Positions 8,137 to 15,401 of a DNA stretch of 64,000 nucleotides are shown here, piece by piece. The DNA comes from VXMF01 sp965206775 (lineage in GTDB: Bacteria; Acidobacteriota; Terriglobia; Bryobacterales; UBA6623): positions 558,001-622,000 of the forward strand of contig CBDBKU010000003.1 in assembly GCA_965206775.1 (NCBI GenBank), written 5' to 3'. Position numbers and translations under genes: made by a program. The first letter of the stretch is position 1. Every line of letters starts with the position of its first letter. The notes under the pieces were generated by a model, which did no database searches, was not told the origin of the DNA, and was given only the letters and a program-made list of their open reading frames with translations.

Positions 8137-9093
8137 TCAGGTCCGGATGCTTTCGTAGGACAGGTTCCCGCGAGCGCGCTGCTCCCCGGGAATCAGGGCG
8201 GCATAGAGCGTGTTCAGCACTGGCATCGAAATACCTGCTGCTAGCCCGTACCGCCGGACGGCACCGAGCTGGTCGTCAAATTCGGAGGTATGTCCGCGTT
8301 CCAAATCACGGTGCATCGACGCAGTCGTGGCGAATGGGAGGTTCTGATAACGGACGATTTGCTGCACAGCAAATCTCTCCGGTATCGCGGCGCCGTGCGC
8401 CCGGGCGACCACCTCAATCTCAGTGGCGCACGCCTCGAGGAGGGCTCGTGTCTCGGGCACGCCGAGCAACACTCCTAGGGGGGCGCGGGCGGCAGCTCCG
8501 ACCACGCCAAGCGAGCACACCATGAGGAGCTTCTTCCACATTTCGGACCAAATATCCGGGGACTCGTCGATCGCCATTCCTTCAACGACCGAGAGGTGTT
8601 CGACGATCTCGCCGACCCTATCCGACAGGCCACCATGGCGCTCGCCGCAAGTGATCGACGGCATGGCCAATCCCATGTGATGGATCTCGCCCGGGGCGTC
8701 TCGCTCGGCGAATATTCGACTTAATCCTCCGACAACGCGCCCCGGCTCCAAGACTTCGCAAAGCGTAGCGGGAGCGTCCACTCCGTTTTGCAGCGGGATC
8801 ACGACGGTGGACTCTCCGACGAGGGGGGCGGCGAGTTCAGCCGCCGGTCGCACGTGCTCGGCCTTGCACGCGAGGAAAAGGACGTCGGCTGCAGGCACGG
8901 TCGCCCCAGCCTCGATGACGTTCGGCACCCTCCACGTGAAACCGCCACTCGGGCTAAGCAAGCGCAGGCCTCTTGACCGGAGTGCTGTCGCGCTCTCCGG
9001 GCGGAGGAAGAAGGAGACGTCCAAGCCAGCCTGGGCGATCCGCCCCCCGAAATACCCGCCAACGCCACCTGCTCCCACGAACACGATTCTCAT
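8137..9093 (-). CDS. panE: 2-dehydropantoate 2-reductase (ketopantoate reductase)
   Basis: 318 residues, the usual length. It would reduce ketopantoate to pantoate with NADPH in pantothenate/CoA synthesis in the cytoplasm. The N-terminal Rossmann loop G-A-G-G-V-G-G-Y-F-G is at residues 7-16, and the PLQNGV block typical of the ApbA/PanE family is near 110. The ATG at 9093 has a GGAGG seven bases upstream, which rules out the 56-residue extension. The PanE family contains many paralogues of unproved substrate, so the exact reaction is inferred; no other pan gene is nearby. Confidence 0.85.
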   Translation of the reverse strand: MRIVFVGAGGVGGYFGGRIAQAGLDVSFFLRPESATALRSRGLRLLSPSGGFTWRVPNVIEAGATVPAADVLFLACKAEHVRPAAELAAPLVGESTVVIPLQNGVDAPATLCEVLEPGRVVGGLSRIFAERDAPGEIHHMGLAMPSITCGERHGGLSDRVGEIVEHLSVVEGMAIDESPDIWSEMWKKLLMVCSLGVVGAAARAPLGVLLGVPETRALLEACATEIEVVARAHGAAIPERFAVQQIVRYQNLPFATTASMHRDLERGHTSEFDDQLGAVRRYGLAAGISMPVLNTLYAALIPGEQRARGNLSYESIRT

Positions 9094-9362
9094 AGAATGT
9101 CCTCCGGCGCAGAGCGGAGAGCCCTTTCCGAGGAAGCCTCGAGCCACGCTCGATCGCGCAAAACCAGCTTCGCACGGTTCAAGGTTAGTGCGATCGAAGC
9201 GTAAAGGACTGTCGCGAAGTCTCGGGATATTCGGGTCTCGGTCGGACTCGATGACCGCCAATCGTAAAGGTCGCCAGCGACCGAATCACCCACTTTCCTG
9301 AAAGCTGGAAGTGCTGCGCCTGCCAGGAGTCAGCCTGTCGGCCCTCCGAGGAAGCGAGACGC

Positions 9363-9368
9363 TATAAT
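9363..9368 (+). promoter_or_regulatory. TATAAT -10 box before the tRNA cluster
   Basis: A perfect TATAAT lies 25 bases before the tRNA-Gln 5' end, which would start transcription near 9375. No convincing -35 element is visible at the expected distance. Confidence 0.5.
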
Positions 9369-9393
9369 GCGAGAAAGCACTGTCTGCCCTTGC

Positions 9394-9467
9394 TGGGAGG
9401 TGGTGTAACGGTAACACGGCAGACTCTGGATCTGTTTATCGGGGTTCGAATCCCTGCCTCCCAGCCA
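9394..9467 (+). tRNA. tRNA-Gln (anticodon CTG)
   Basis: A full cloverleaf folds by eye: acceptor tgggagg with cctccca, anticodon stem gcaga/tctgt around ctctgga, and T-stem cgggg/ccctg with loop ttcgaat. The discriminator is G and CCA is encoded. Confidence 0.95.
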
Positions 9468-9589
9468 ATCGCGAGGCCTGCGGTTCCAGCGGAGCCGGAG
9501 TGAGGGTCCAGCGCGAATTTCTCCCGAATCGGGGAATGGCGAAAGCCCCTTCGAGAGCGAGTGCTATCATGGGCCGTAGGCTTCTTCAG

Positions 9590-9665
9590 GCCGGCGTAGC
9601 TCAGTTGGCAGAGCATCTGATTTGTAATCAGACGGTCGGGGGTTCGAATCCTCTCGCCGGCTCCA
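9590..9665 (+). tRNA. tRNA-Thr (anticodon TGT)
   Basis: Acceptor gccggcg pairs with cgccggc. The anticodon loop tttgtaa is closed by tctga/tcaga. A standard T-loop is present and CCA is encoded. Confidence 0.95.
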
Positions 9666-9733
9666 TGAGTTTGGTTTCGGCTCGGAGACCAGTACCGGCC
9701 GAGTCCAACAGAGACGGGGCGTTTCGCAGGTTC

Positions 9734-9808
9734 GCGGGAGTAACTCAATGGTAGAGTCACAGCCTTCCAAGCTGTTGGTTGCGGGTTCGATCCCCGTCTC
9801 CCGCTCCA
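9734..9808 (+). tRNA. tRNA-Gly (anticodon TCC)
   Basis: Acceptor gcgggag pairs with ctcccgc. The anticodon loop cttccaa is closed by acagc/gctgt, the T-loop is ttcgatc, and CCA is encoded. Confidence 0.95.
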
Positions 9809-9842
9809 CCGCCCGCCACTGAAGGTTTCACCGCTGCAGCGG

Positions 9843-9918
<76 letters not shown>

Positions 9919-9926
9919 GTCGGCCG

Positions 9927-10274
9927 CTACTCTTCGCAGAGCGCCGAGAGCTGGTCCGGGGCGAAGCCTAGGACGATAGCCTCCCCTTGGACAGAGACCG
10001 GCCGCTTGATCAGGTTGGGATGCTCCGACATGAGACGCAACGCCTCGTCGCGCGACGGGGGATTCGCTTTCATTCCCATTTCACGGTACTTGGCGTTCCT
10101 CGTATTCAGAAACGTCCGGTAGTCTCGCGACCCGATGAGCGCGTCCAAGTCTTCCACGCTCAACCCCTTGTCGAGATTGACAAGCTCGAGGTCCGCGCCT
10201 TGATCCGCCAGGTAACTCCTGGCCTTGCGACAGCTTGTTCAACTGGGCTTGTGATAGAAGCGGACCGTGGGCAT
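9927..10274 (-). CDS. Probable selenoprotein: ArsC/Spx-family thiol-redox protein with in-frame TGA (U-x-x-C)
   Basis: Read from the ATG at 10274, the frame gives 115 residues with one in-frame TGA (10239-10241) as codon 12, in the context KPS-TGA-TSC-RKA. In the ArsC/Spx family this position is the first, nucleophilic cysteine of a C-x-x-C motif, so TGA as selenocysteine restores U-T-S-C. Downstream the frame is intact and family-typical: FLNTRNAKYREMG near residue 56 and NLIKRPV near 88, followed by a VLGF-type strand. A 6-bp hairpin at 10207-10223 starts 15 bases after the TGA and has G as the second loop base, as in bacterial SECIS elements. A TAAAAT hexamer ends 6 bases before the ATG. 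ArsC-type homologues reduce arsenate or act as redox regulators; the substrate here is unknown. The alternative is a pseudogene with a Cys-to-stop mutation. Confidence 0.75.
10207..10223 (-). promoter_or_regulatory. SECIS-like hairpin downstream of the in-frame TGA
   Basis: On the minus strand, arms gccagg and cctggc close a 5-base loop agtta. The stem begins 15 bases after the TGA and the loop G is 23 bases after it. Bacterial SECIS elements are small apical hairpins at about this distance with a G in the first two loop positions. Confidence 0.6.
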
Positions 10275-10280
10275 TGAGCA

Positions 10281-10286
10281 ATTTTA
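10281..10286 (-). promoter_or_regulatory. -10-like hexamer (TAAAAT) of the ArsC-like selenoprotein gene
   Basis: TAAAAT on the minus strand ends exactly 6 bases before the ATG at 10274, the spacing expected for a leaderless transcript. It lies in the 32-base gap shared with the divergent gene. Confidence 0.5.
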
Positions 10287-10292
10287 TCGCGG

Positions 10293-10298
10293 TATGCT
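10293..10298 (+). promoter_or_regulatory. -10-like hexamer (TATGCT) of the gene at 10307
   Basis: TATGCT ends 8 bases before the GTG at 10307, with no Shine-Dalgarno sequence. The divergent promoters of two genes are packed in 32 bases. Confidence 0.45.
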
Positions 10299-10306
10299 AT
10301 CAGGGC

Positions 10307-10885
10307 GTGAAGTGGTTCCTTCGCAAGAGTGTGCCGCCCATCGACCGGATCCTTCTGGTCGAGAGTGGATCGCGCGCTGAGGCTCAGCGTCTGGTTCCGC
10401 TCCTGCGCGAATCGGTTTGCGGCAACGCTCCGATCGACCTCTTCACGTGCCTGCCGGACGAGCCGGCAGGACTGGGCGCTGGCACGCGTGCCTGGCGTTC
10501 CTACGAAGCGAGGAATCATTCCGAGCGCTGGCGGATGTTGCTCGGGCTGCGACGCGAACGACACGCGGCCGCCGCGATTCTGTGCGGGGACAGCCCCCTG
10601 CTTGCGATGTGGAAACTTGCCCTGGCGGCGTTGCTGCCTGCCAAGATACTGCTTGTCGCCGAAGGCGACGGACTGATCTGGCTGGACCGAGCGCACTGGC
10701 GCAAGGCGTTGGAGCTAGTAATCTCGCGCAGCGGAGTACGCAACCCCGGATTCCTCCGGAAGGCAGCGAACGTGGCGTTCCTGCCGATAGGACTCACGGT
10801 GCTCGTGGCATTCGCGGCCAAGGTTCATTTCGTTCGGTTGATCCGCGCGACGCGATTCACTGGCCGGCCGGACGTTTCCCGCTAG
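10307..10885 (+). CDS. Unrecognised protein with C-terminal membrane segment
   Basis: 192 residues from a GTG at 10307; starts further upstream would run into the divergent selenoprotein gene. The N-terminal part (about 10-120) reads as an alternating strand/helix domain: I-D-R-I-L-L-V-E-S-G-S-R-A-E, then DLFTC, AAAILCGDSPL and AKILLVAEGDG. That spacing recalls a Rossmann-like half of a glycosyltransferase, but no catalytic motif is evident. Two hydrophobic stretches follow, one weak near residues 98-110 and one strong at about 150-172. It ends 28 bases before the phosphatase-superfamily gene and may share its transcript. Function unknown. Confidence 0.6.
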   Translation: MKWFLRKSVPPIDRILLVESGSRAEAQRLVPLLRESVCGNAPIDLFTCLPDEPAGLGAGTRAWRSYEARNHSERWRMLLGLRRERHAAAAILCGDSPLLAMWKLALAALLPAKILLVAEGDGLIWLDRAHWRKALELVISRSGVRNPGFLRKAANVAFLPIGLTVLVAFAAKVHFVRLIRATRFTGRPDVSR

Positions 10886-10900
10886 GGCCGGAAGGCCCCC

Positions 10901-10906
10901 TACGAT
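10901..10906 (+). promoter_or_regulatory. -10-like hexamer (TACGAT)
   Basis: TACGAT ends 7 bases before the ATG at 10914. The alternative ATG at 10905 would lie inside this hexamer, so 10914 is the preferred start. Confidence 0.4.
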
Positions 10907-10913
10907 GACTTGT

Positions 10914-13010
10914 ATGCGCGCATGCCGACCTGCCTTCATTGCAGCCATGCTCCTGGTGGCCGTTCCGCTGGAAGCGTATGTCGGTCCAGGTGCAGGGTTC
11001 GCGTTCGTAGGATCCCTGTTCAGCTTACTGGCAGCCTTCGTGGCTGGAGCTCTCGCCTTTCTTGTTCTTCCCTTTCGAATGGCATGGCGAGCCTTGCGCG
11101 GCGCACAGGGATACCGCAAGGCGAAAATCCGCAAGCTGATCTTCCTGGGCCTCGACGGCCTCGAGCCCGATCTGGTCGAGAAATATCTCGCACAAGGCAA
11201 GCTGCCTAACCTTGCGGCGCTGCGCGAGCAAGGCAGGTACAGCCGCTTGCGGACGACCTTCCCTCCCCTGTCGCCAGTGGCTTGGGCAACCTTCGCCACC
11301 GGTTCCAACCCAGGCAAGCACAACCTGTTCGACTTCCTGAACCGCAACCTCCGCTCCTACCTGCCCGAACTGTCCTCGTCGCGCGTCCGCCAGCCGTCAC
11401 GGGTCTGGAAGGTTGGCCGGTGGAGGATACCGCTCTCCAAGCCGACCGTGGAGATGCGCCGGAAGAGCCGGCCGTTCTGGTCCCTGCTCGGCGACAATCA
11501 CGTCAGCTCGACAATCTTGCGGGTTCCGATCACGTTTCCGCCGGAACCATTCGAAGGCAGGCTGCTGTCCGCCATGTGCACGCCCGACCTCCTCGGGACG
11601 CAAGGGAGCTTCCAGATGTTCACGGACGCGCCGGTCGGCACGGAGTTCGAGGAAGCGGGCGCTTGTTATCCCCTGTACGGCGAAGGCGATGCCTGGACTG
11701 GTGAAATCCACGGTCCTGACAACACGATCCGGGACGGCTCCGGCGACTTGAAGATCCCTTTCCGGCTAAAAGTGAGCCGCGCATCGAAGAGCGGCCGACT
11801 CGAGATCGGCGGCAAGACCTACGAACTGGCCGCGGATCAATTCACTCCCTGGATTCGGCTCACATTCCGGGCGGGCCTCGGCATCAAGGTGACCGGAATC
11901 GGCCAATTCCGCCTGACGGATGTCCAGCCGCATGTCCGCCTGTACCTGTCACCCATAGCGATAGACCCCGAGAAGCCGGCACTGCCGATCTCGCACCCGT
12001 CGTTCTACGCGCCGTACCTAGCGAAGCTCTTGGGGGACTTCTCGACGTTGGGACTGGCAGAAGACACCTGGGCCTTGAACGAGCGGGTTATCGACGAGGA
12101 TTCATTTCTCGATCAAGCGAACCAGATATGCCAGGAGCGCGAGGCAATGTTCGAGTCGGCGCTGGAACGCACGAAGAAGGGAGTGGTGGCTTGCGTGTTC
12201 GATACGCCCGACCGCGTCCAGCACATGTTCTACCGCTACCTCGAGCCGTCCCACCCGGCGCACGAGGCGAACGGCAACTCCTTCCAGCGCTACGCAGGCA
12301 CGGTCGAGGAACTCTATGCCCGGATGGATCGAATCGTGGGCAAGACGATGCGCCACTTGGACGACAGAACGGTCCTTTTCGTGCTGTCCGACCATGGGTT
12401 CAAGTCGTTCCAGCGCGGGGTCAACTTGAACGCCTGGCTCGAGCGCGAGGGCTACCTTGCAGTCAAGGAAGGGGCTCGCGGCGAAGGATATCTGCGGGGA
12501 GTTGACTGGACCAGGACAAAGGCTTACAGCTTCGGCCTGGCCGGGATCTACCTGAATCTGGAGGGTCGCGAGAGCGGCGGCATCGTCCCGCGAGGGAATG
12601 CCGAGCAGCTCTCCGAGGAGATCGCTGAGAAGATCACGGGGCTGCCGGACCCGGATCGCGATGCAGTGGCCGTCAATCGCGGTTACTCGAAGAGTGCCGT
12701 GTACAGCGGGCCGTACGTGGCTGCGGCACCGGATGTCATCGTGGGCTACAACCCGGGCTATCGCAGTTCGTGGGGCGTCGCGATCGGCAGGGTCGGCGGG
12801 CCGGTCTTCGAGGACAACACCAAGGCGTGGAGCGGCGATCACTGCGTCGACCCTCCGCTGATTCCGGGCGTTGTTTTCTGCAATCGCGATTTTGGCGCCG
12901 ACGGGCCCGGAATCGAGGACATGGCTCCGACGGCGATGCGCTTGTTCGGATACGAGCCTCCGGACCACATGGATGGCAAGGATCTCGGCGTGCAGATTCC
13001 CGCGGGTTGA
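10914..13010 (+). CDS. Membrane-anchored alkaline-phosphatase-superfamily protein (phosphodiesterase/nucleotide pyrophosphatase type)
   Basis: 698 residues. An N-terminal signal or anchor (about 5-22) is followed by a second membrane segment (about 28-55), then a large extracytoplasmic domain. Superfamily motifs are visible: LGLDGLEPD near residue 80 (first metal Asp), SPVAWATFATG near 120 (Thr as likely nucleophile), VFDTPDRVQHMFYR near 428 (Asp and His metal ligands), LSDHGFKS near 493 (Asp-His pair), and WSGDHC near 640. This is the pattern of the type I phosphodiesterase / nucleotide pyrophosphatase branch. Its substrate, a lipid, sugar or nucleotide phosphate, cannot be told from sequence. 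The upstream unknown gene is 28 bases away in the same direction. Confidence 0.85.
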   Translation: MRACRPAFIAAMLLVAVPLEAYVGPGAGFAFVGSLFSLLAAFVAGALAFLVLPFRMAWRALRGAQGYRKAKIRKLIFLGLDGLEPDLVEKYLAQGKLPNLAALREQGRYSRLRTTFPPLSPVAWATFATGSNPGKHNLFDFLNRNLRSYLPELSSSRVRQPSRVWKVGRWRIPLSKPTVEMRRKSRPFWSLLGDNHVSSTILRVPITFPPEPFEGRLLSAMCTPDLLGTQGSFQMFTDAPVGTEFEEAGACYPLYGEGDAWTGEIHGPDNTIRDGSGDLKIPFRLKVSRASKSGRLEIGGKTYELAADQFTPWIRLTFRAGLGIKVTGIGQFRLTDVQPHVRLYLSPIAIDPEKPALPISHPSFYAPYLAKLLGDFSTLGLAEDTWALNERVIDEDSFLDQANQICQEREAMFESALERTKKGVVACVFDTPDRVQHMFYRYLEPSHPAHEANGNSFQRYAGTVEELYARMDRIVGKTMRHLDDRTVLFVLSDHGFKSFQRGVNLNAWLEREGYLAVKEGARGEGYLRGVDWTRTKAYSFGLAGIYLNLEGRESGGIVPRGNAEQLSEEIAEKITGLPDPDRDAVAVNRGYSKSAVYSGPYVAAAPDVIVGYNPGYRSSWGVAIGRVGGPVFEDNTKAWSGDHCVDPPLIPGVVFCNRDFGADGPGIEDMAPTAMRLFGYEPPDHMDGKDLGVQIPAG

Positions 13011-13582
13011 GCTAGGACGGCTTAGACCTTCCCAAGTCCCCTACGCAGCGAACCAAGACTGTCGAAGGGAATTGCCTCCCGAACCGACCCTACACGCCCT
13101 GTTCGTGATTGGTGACATCCGGCGGCCTGCGGCGGCTTACCCTTGTTCTTACAGGAGAGAGGCGGTCGCCCGCCGTAAATGGAATAGTCGCCTTGCGCGC
13201 CGGCTCGGGCGGCATTCCCGCAGAGGCGTAAGGAGATCGGAGGTGCGGATCGAGCTGCAGCGGAATCTGGCTGGCCGTGCGAATTCGCGCAGGACTCGCG
13301 AGAAGCACTTCTGCGAGGCAAGCAAGGGATACTTGCAGTGTGTCCAACCGGCGTGACCTCGAAACTGCCGAAGTCTTGGACTCAAGGCTGGCCTGAAAAC
13401 CCATAACTTTCGGTACGGATAGAGCCCGACGCACACGCTGCAAGAGCACGAAGCAGATTCGGCGAGGGGATGCGGCTTGGCTTTTCACTTCAAATGCTCC
13501 GCGTCTGCGCGGGGGCGCACTAGCCTCGAGTACTGCTCCAAATATTCTATCGACCGGAATGGACATGTGATTGTGATGGGAT
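13011..13582. other. Intergenic stretch without recognisable gene
   Basis: About 570 bases. Short frames exist on both strands (the longest on the minus strand, about 13090-13566) but none resembles a known protein, and codon use looks random. I see no tRNA, rRNA or structured RNA motif. Confidence 0.4.
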
Positions 13583-13588
13583 CATACT
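13583..13588 (+). promoter_or_regulatory. -10-like hexamer (CATACT) before the antitoxin gene
   Basis: CATACT ends 6 bases before the ATG at 13595, as in the other probable leaderless genes of this window. Confidence 0.35.
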
Positions 13589-13594
13589 GGAAGC

Positions 13595-13825
13595 ATGGCC
13601 ACTATGATTCAAGTTCGGAACGTTCCCGACGAGGCGCATCGAAGGCTGAAGGCTAGGGCTGCACTAGCGGGAATGTCGCTTTCCGCGTATGCCCTTGCCG
13701 AACTGCAACGCGGACTGGAACGACCCACGACCGACGAATTGATGCAGCGGCTGCGGTCGCGGGTTCCAGTCGCGGTGCATCCGAGTCCTGCCGACGTGAT
13801 TCGCCAAGATCGCGAGCAGAGGTGA
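13595..13825 (+). CDS. FitA/VapB-like ribbon-helix-helix antitoxin
   Basis: 76 residues. The N-terminal strand IQVRNVPDEAHRRLKARAALAGMSLSAYALAEL is a typical ribbon-helix-helix fold of FitA-type antitoxins (residues 4-38). The C-terminal tail (about 45-76) would wrap the toxin. It overlaps the toxin start by four bases (GTGA), the usual translational coupling of such pairs. The complex is expected to bind its own promoter; a CATACT -10-like element lies directly upstream. Confidence 0.85.
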   Translation: MATMIQVRNVPDEAHRRLKARAALAGMSLSAYALAELQRGLERPTTDELMQRLRSRVPVAVHPSPADVIRQDREQR

Positions 13826-14229
13826 TCGTTCTCGACGCGTCGGCTGCGCTCGAACTCGTGCTGCTCACTCCGCTTGGCCGGAGGATCGCCCACGTCATTG
13901 AACCCGGAGAAGAGACACTCCACGCTCCGCACCTGATCGACCTCGAGGTCTTGCAGGCAGTGCGCCGCTTTGTCCGCTCCAGCCATCTGGCGCCCGCCCG
14001 TGCAGTCGAGGTCTTAGCGGACTTCGCAGATCTCAGAATCGAACGTTATGCCCATCGACCGCTGGCTCATCGCATCTGGGACTTGCGCGACAATGCAACA
14101 GCCTACGATGGCGCATATCTGGCCCTTGCCGAGGCCTTGCCGGCGACGCTCTTGACGTGCGACGCGGCTCTCGCCAGTGTGCCGGGAGCTCGCGCCAGGG
14201 TTGAAGTGCTTCGATCCCCAGCAGCCTGA
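13822..14229 (+). CDS. vapC: VapC-like PIN-domain toxin ribonuclease
   Basis: 135 residues from a GTG start overlapping the antitoxin stop. PIN-domain acidic residues are in place: VLDASA (Asp near 5), the E in HLIDLEVLQA near 42, D in TAYDGAYLALAE near 96, and TCDAAL near 114. These coordinate Mg2+ for RNA cleavage in VapC toxins. The pair sits between two long non-coding stretches, a common setting for mobile toxin-antitoxin modules. The target RNA cannot be inferred. Confidence 0.9.
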   Translation: MIVLDASAALELVLLTPLGRRIAHVIEPGEETLHAPHLIDLEVLQAVRRFVRSSHLAPARAVEVLADFADLRIERYAHRPLAHRIWDLRDNATAYDGAYLALAEALPATLLTCDAALASVPGARARVEVLRSPAA

Positions 14230-14455
14230 AACCTAGAGGCGCACTGCCTCGGCTATCGCAGTCACATTGGGATCTAAACGGGCGCGTCTTGCGAGATCTT
14301 GAGTGCCTCCGAAGTTCCAGACACCTGAAGGCGTGGCTGCCGAGAAGCCCCGACAGTCAATGTGAATCGATCAATTAGATCTTGAGCGCGGGCGGACGCC
14401 TCGACGTTGTCGACGCCCCCGATTGTTCCAGGCGCGCGGGCCGCTCTCAAGCTTG

Positions 14456-15206
14456 TCAGCTCCCTTCGCTGCCGTCCGATTCGCCTGCGGACGTGTCAGG
14501 ACATGCCGCTGCAAATGACCCAGCCGGCGACAGATCCGGGGCCGGCCGAATTGTGATCCTGGCAACCGGGTGTCCCCAATCGTAAATTTCGGGCGGGAAG
14601 CCGCCGCATCCATGAATCCCGCTATGAACATGCACCGCTCCTTCCTCGGTTCCTACCGAGCAGGATCCGGAACGAGCCGGTACAGGGCACGGTGCCGGCA
14701 CGTCCGAGCAAAGCTCCGTGTTCGCTTCCGAGCCGGCGTCCCAGCCGCCGACAAGGTAGGTGTTCGTGCCCTCACACGGCACTTCGGCACCGAGAAGCGA
14801 AACGAACCCGTCATTCGTCATCTCCAGCATTGAAGCAGACGAAATCAGCCGATGTCCGGCATCGAACTTGACATTCACCGTGGCGGTATTCGTCGGCTGG
14901 ATAAACGTGCTCAGCCTCGTCACATCCAGCACCTCGGTCTCCGCAGTGAACTTGTTGGTCAGGCCGCTCGTGCTGCCGAGTTCGGCAAGCGCGGCCAATT
15001 CTGTGCTAGCGGCTTCGCCGGGAACGAACAGGGGCGGAGCATCGGCGCTGTGAGTGATGACCACTGCGGGTGTGAGGATCTGGCCTTTTGTCAGATTGGT
15101 GACCGTGACGATCGCGATAGCGGGCTCCACTTCCTGGGCTGACGCATAGTTCCCCATGCCCGTCCAATGAACGGCCGAGACAACAGCCGCAATCGCAATC
15201 CGCCTC
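14456..15206 (-). CDS. Secreted spondin-domain protein
   Basis: About 250 residues from a GTG (start codon 15206-15208). A signal peptide (RRIAIAAVVSAVHWTGMGNYASAQ) precedes a spondin-type domain: VTVTNLTKGQILTPAVVITHS near 34-54, then the PGEAAS-ELAALAE-GST block, a VNVKFDAGHRLISSASML block, and GGWDAGSE. About six cysteines cluster in residues 145-200, consistent with a disulfide-stabilised exported protein. Bacterial spondin-domain proteins are secreted and their role is poorly known; ligand binding is assumed by analogy to F-spondin. A TAGGCT hexamer six bases before the GTG suggests a leaderless transcript. The C-terminus is acidic and Ser/Gly-rich. Confidence 0.75.
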
Positions 15207-15214
15207 ACGCGCTC

Positions 15215-15220
15215 AGCCTA
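15215..15220 (-). promoter_or_regulatory. -10-like hexamer (TAGGCT) of the spondin-domain gene
   Basis: On the minus strand TAGGCT ends 6 bases before the GTG start codon (15206-15208). Confidence 0.35.
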
Positions 15221-15401
15221 TCACGCCGGCTTCCCGGCCTTTACGGCCTGGCCCCAGCCCCTGCGGACAGGGAGGCGCCGAGCCGTTCCCTGTCGTCCAA
15301 CTCAGTCGCTCGCGCGCTCCGCCGAGCCCGATGGGACAGGCGGCAGGCCCGCGCGTAGGGGTACTTGCTAGCGAGCGAAATGGGGTGGCCTTGCCCGGCA
15401 C

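Noticed and set aside
9666..9733. Possible tRNA-Tyr between tRNA-Thr and tRNA-Gly
   Set aside because: The 68 bases do not fold as a tRNA and lack a T-loop and anticodon arm.
9927..10163. Short 78-residue ArsC-like gene starting after the TGA
   Set aside because: This start would leave out the C-x-x-C active site; the in-frame N-terminus upstream, with a -10-like hexamer, shows the real gene starts at 10274.
10235..10306. Upstream extension of the gene at 10307
   Set aside because: It would overlap the divergent selenoprotein gene, including its TGA codon and promoter; the GTG at 10307 has its own TATGCT.
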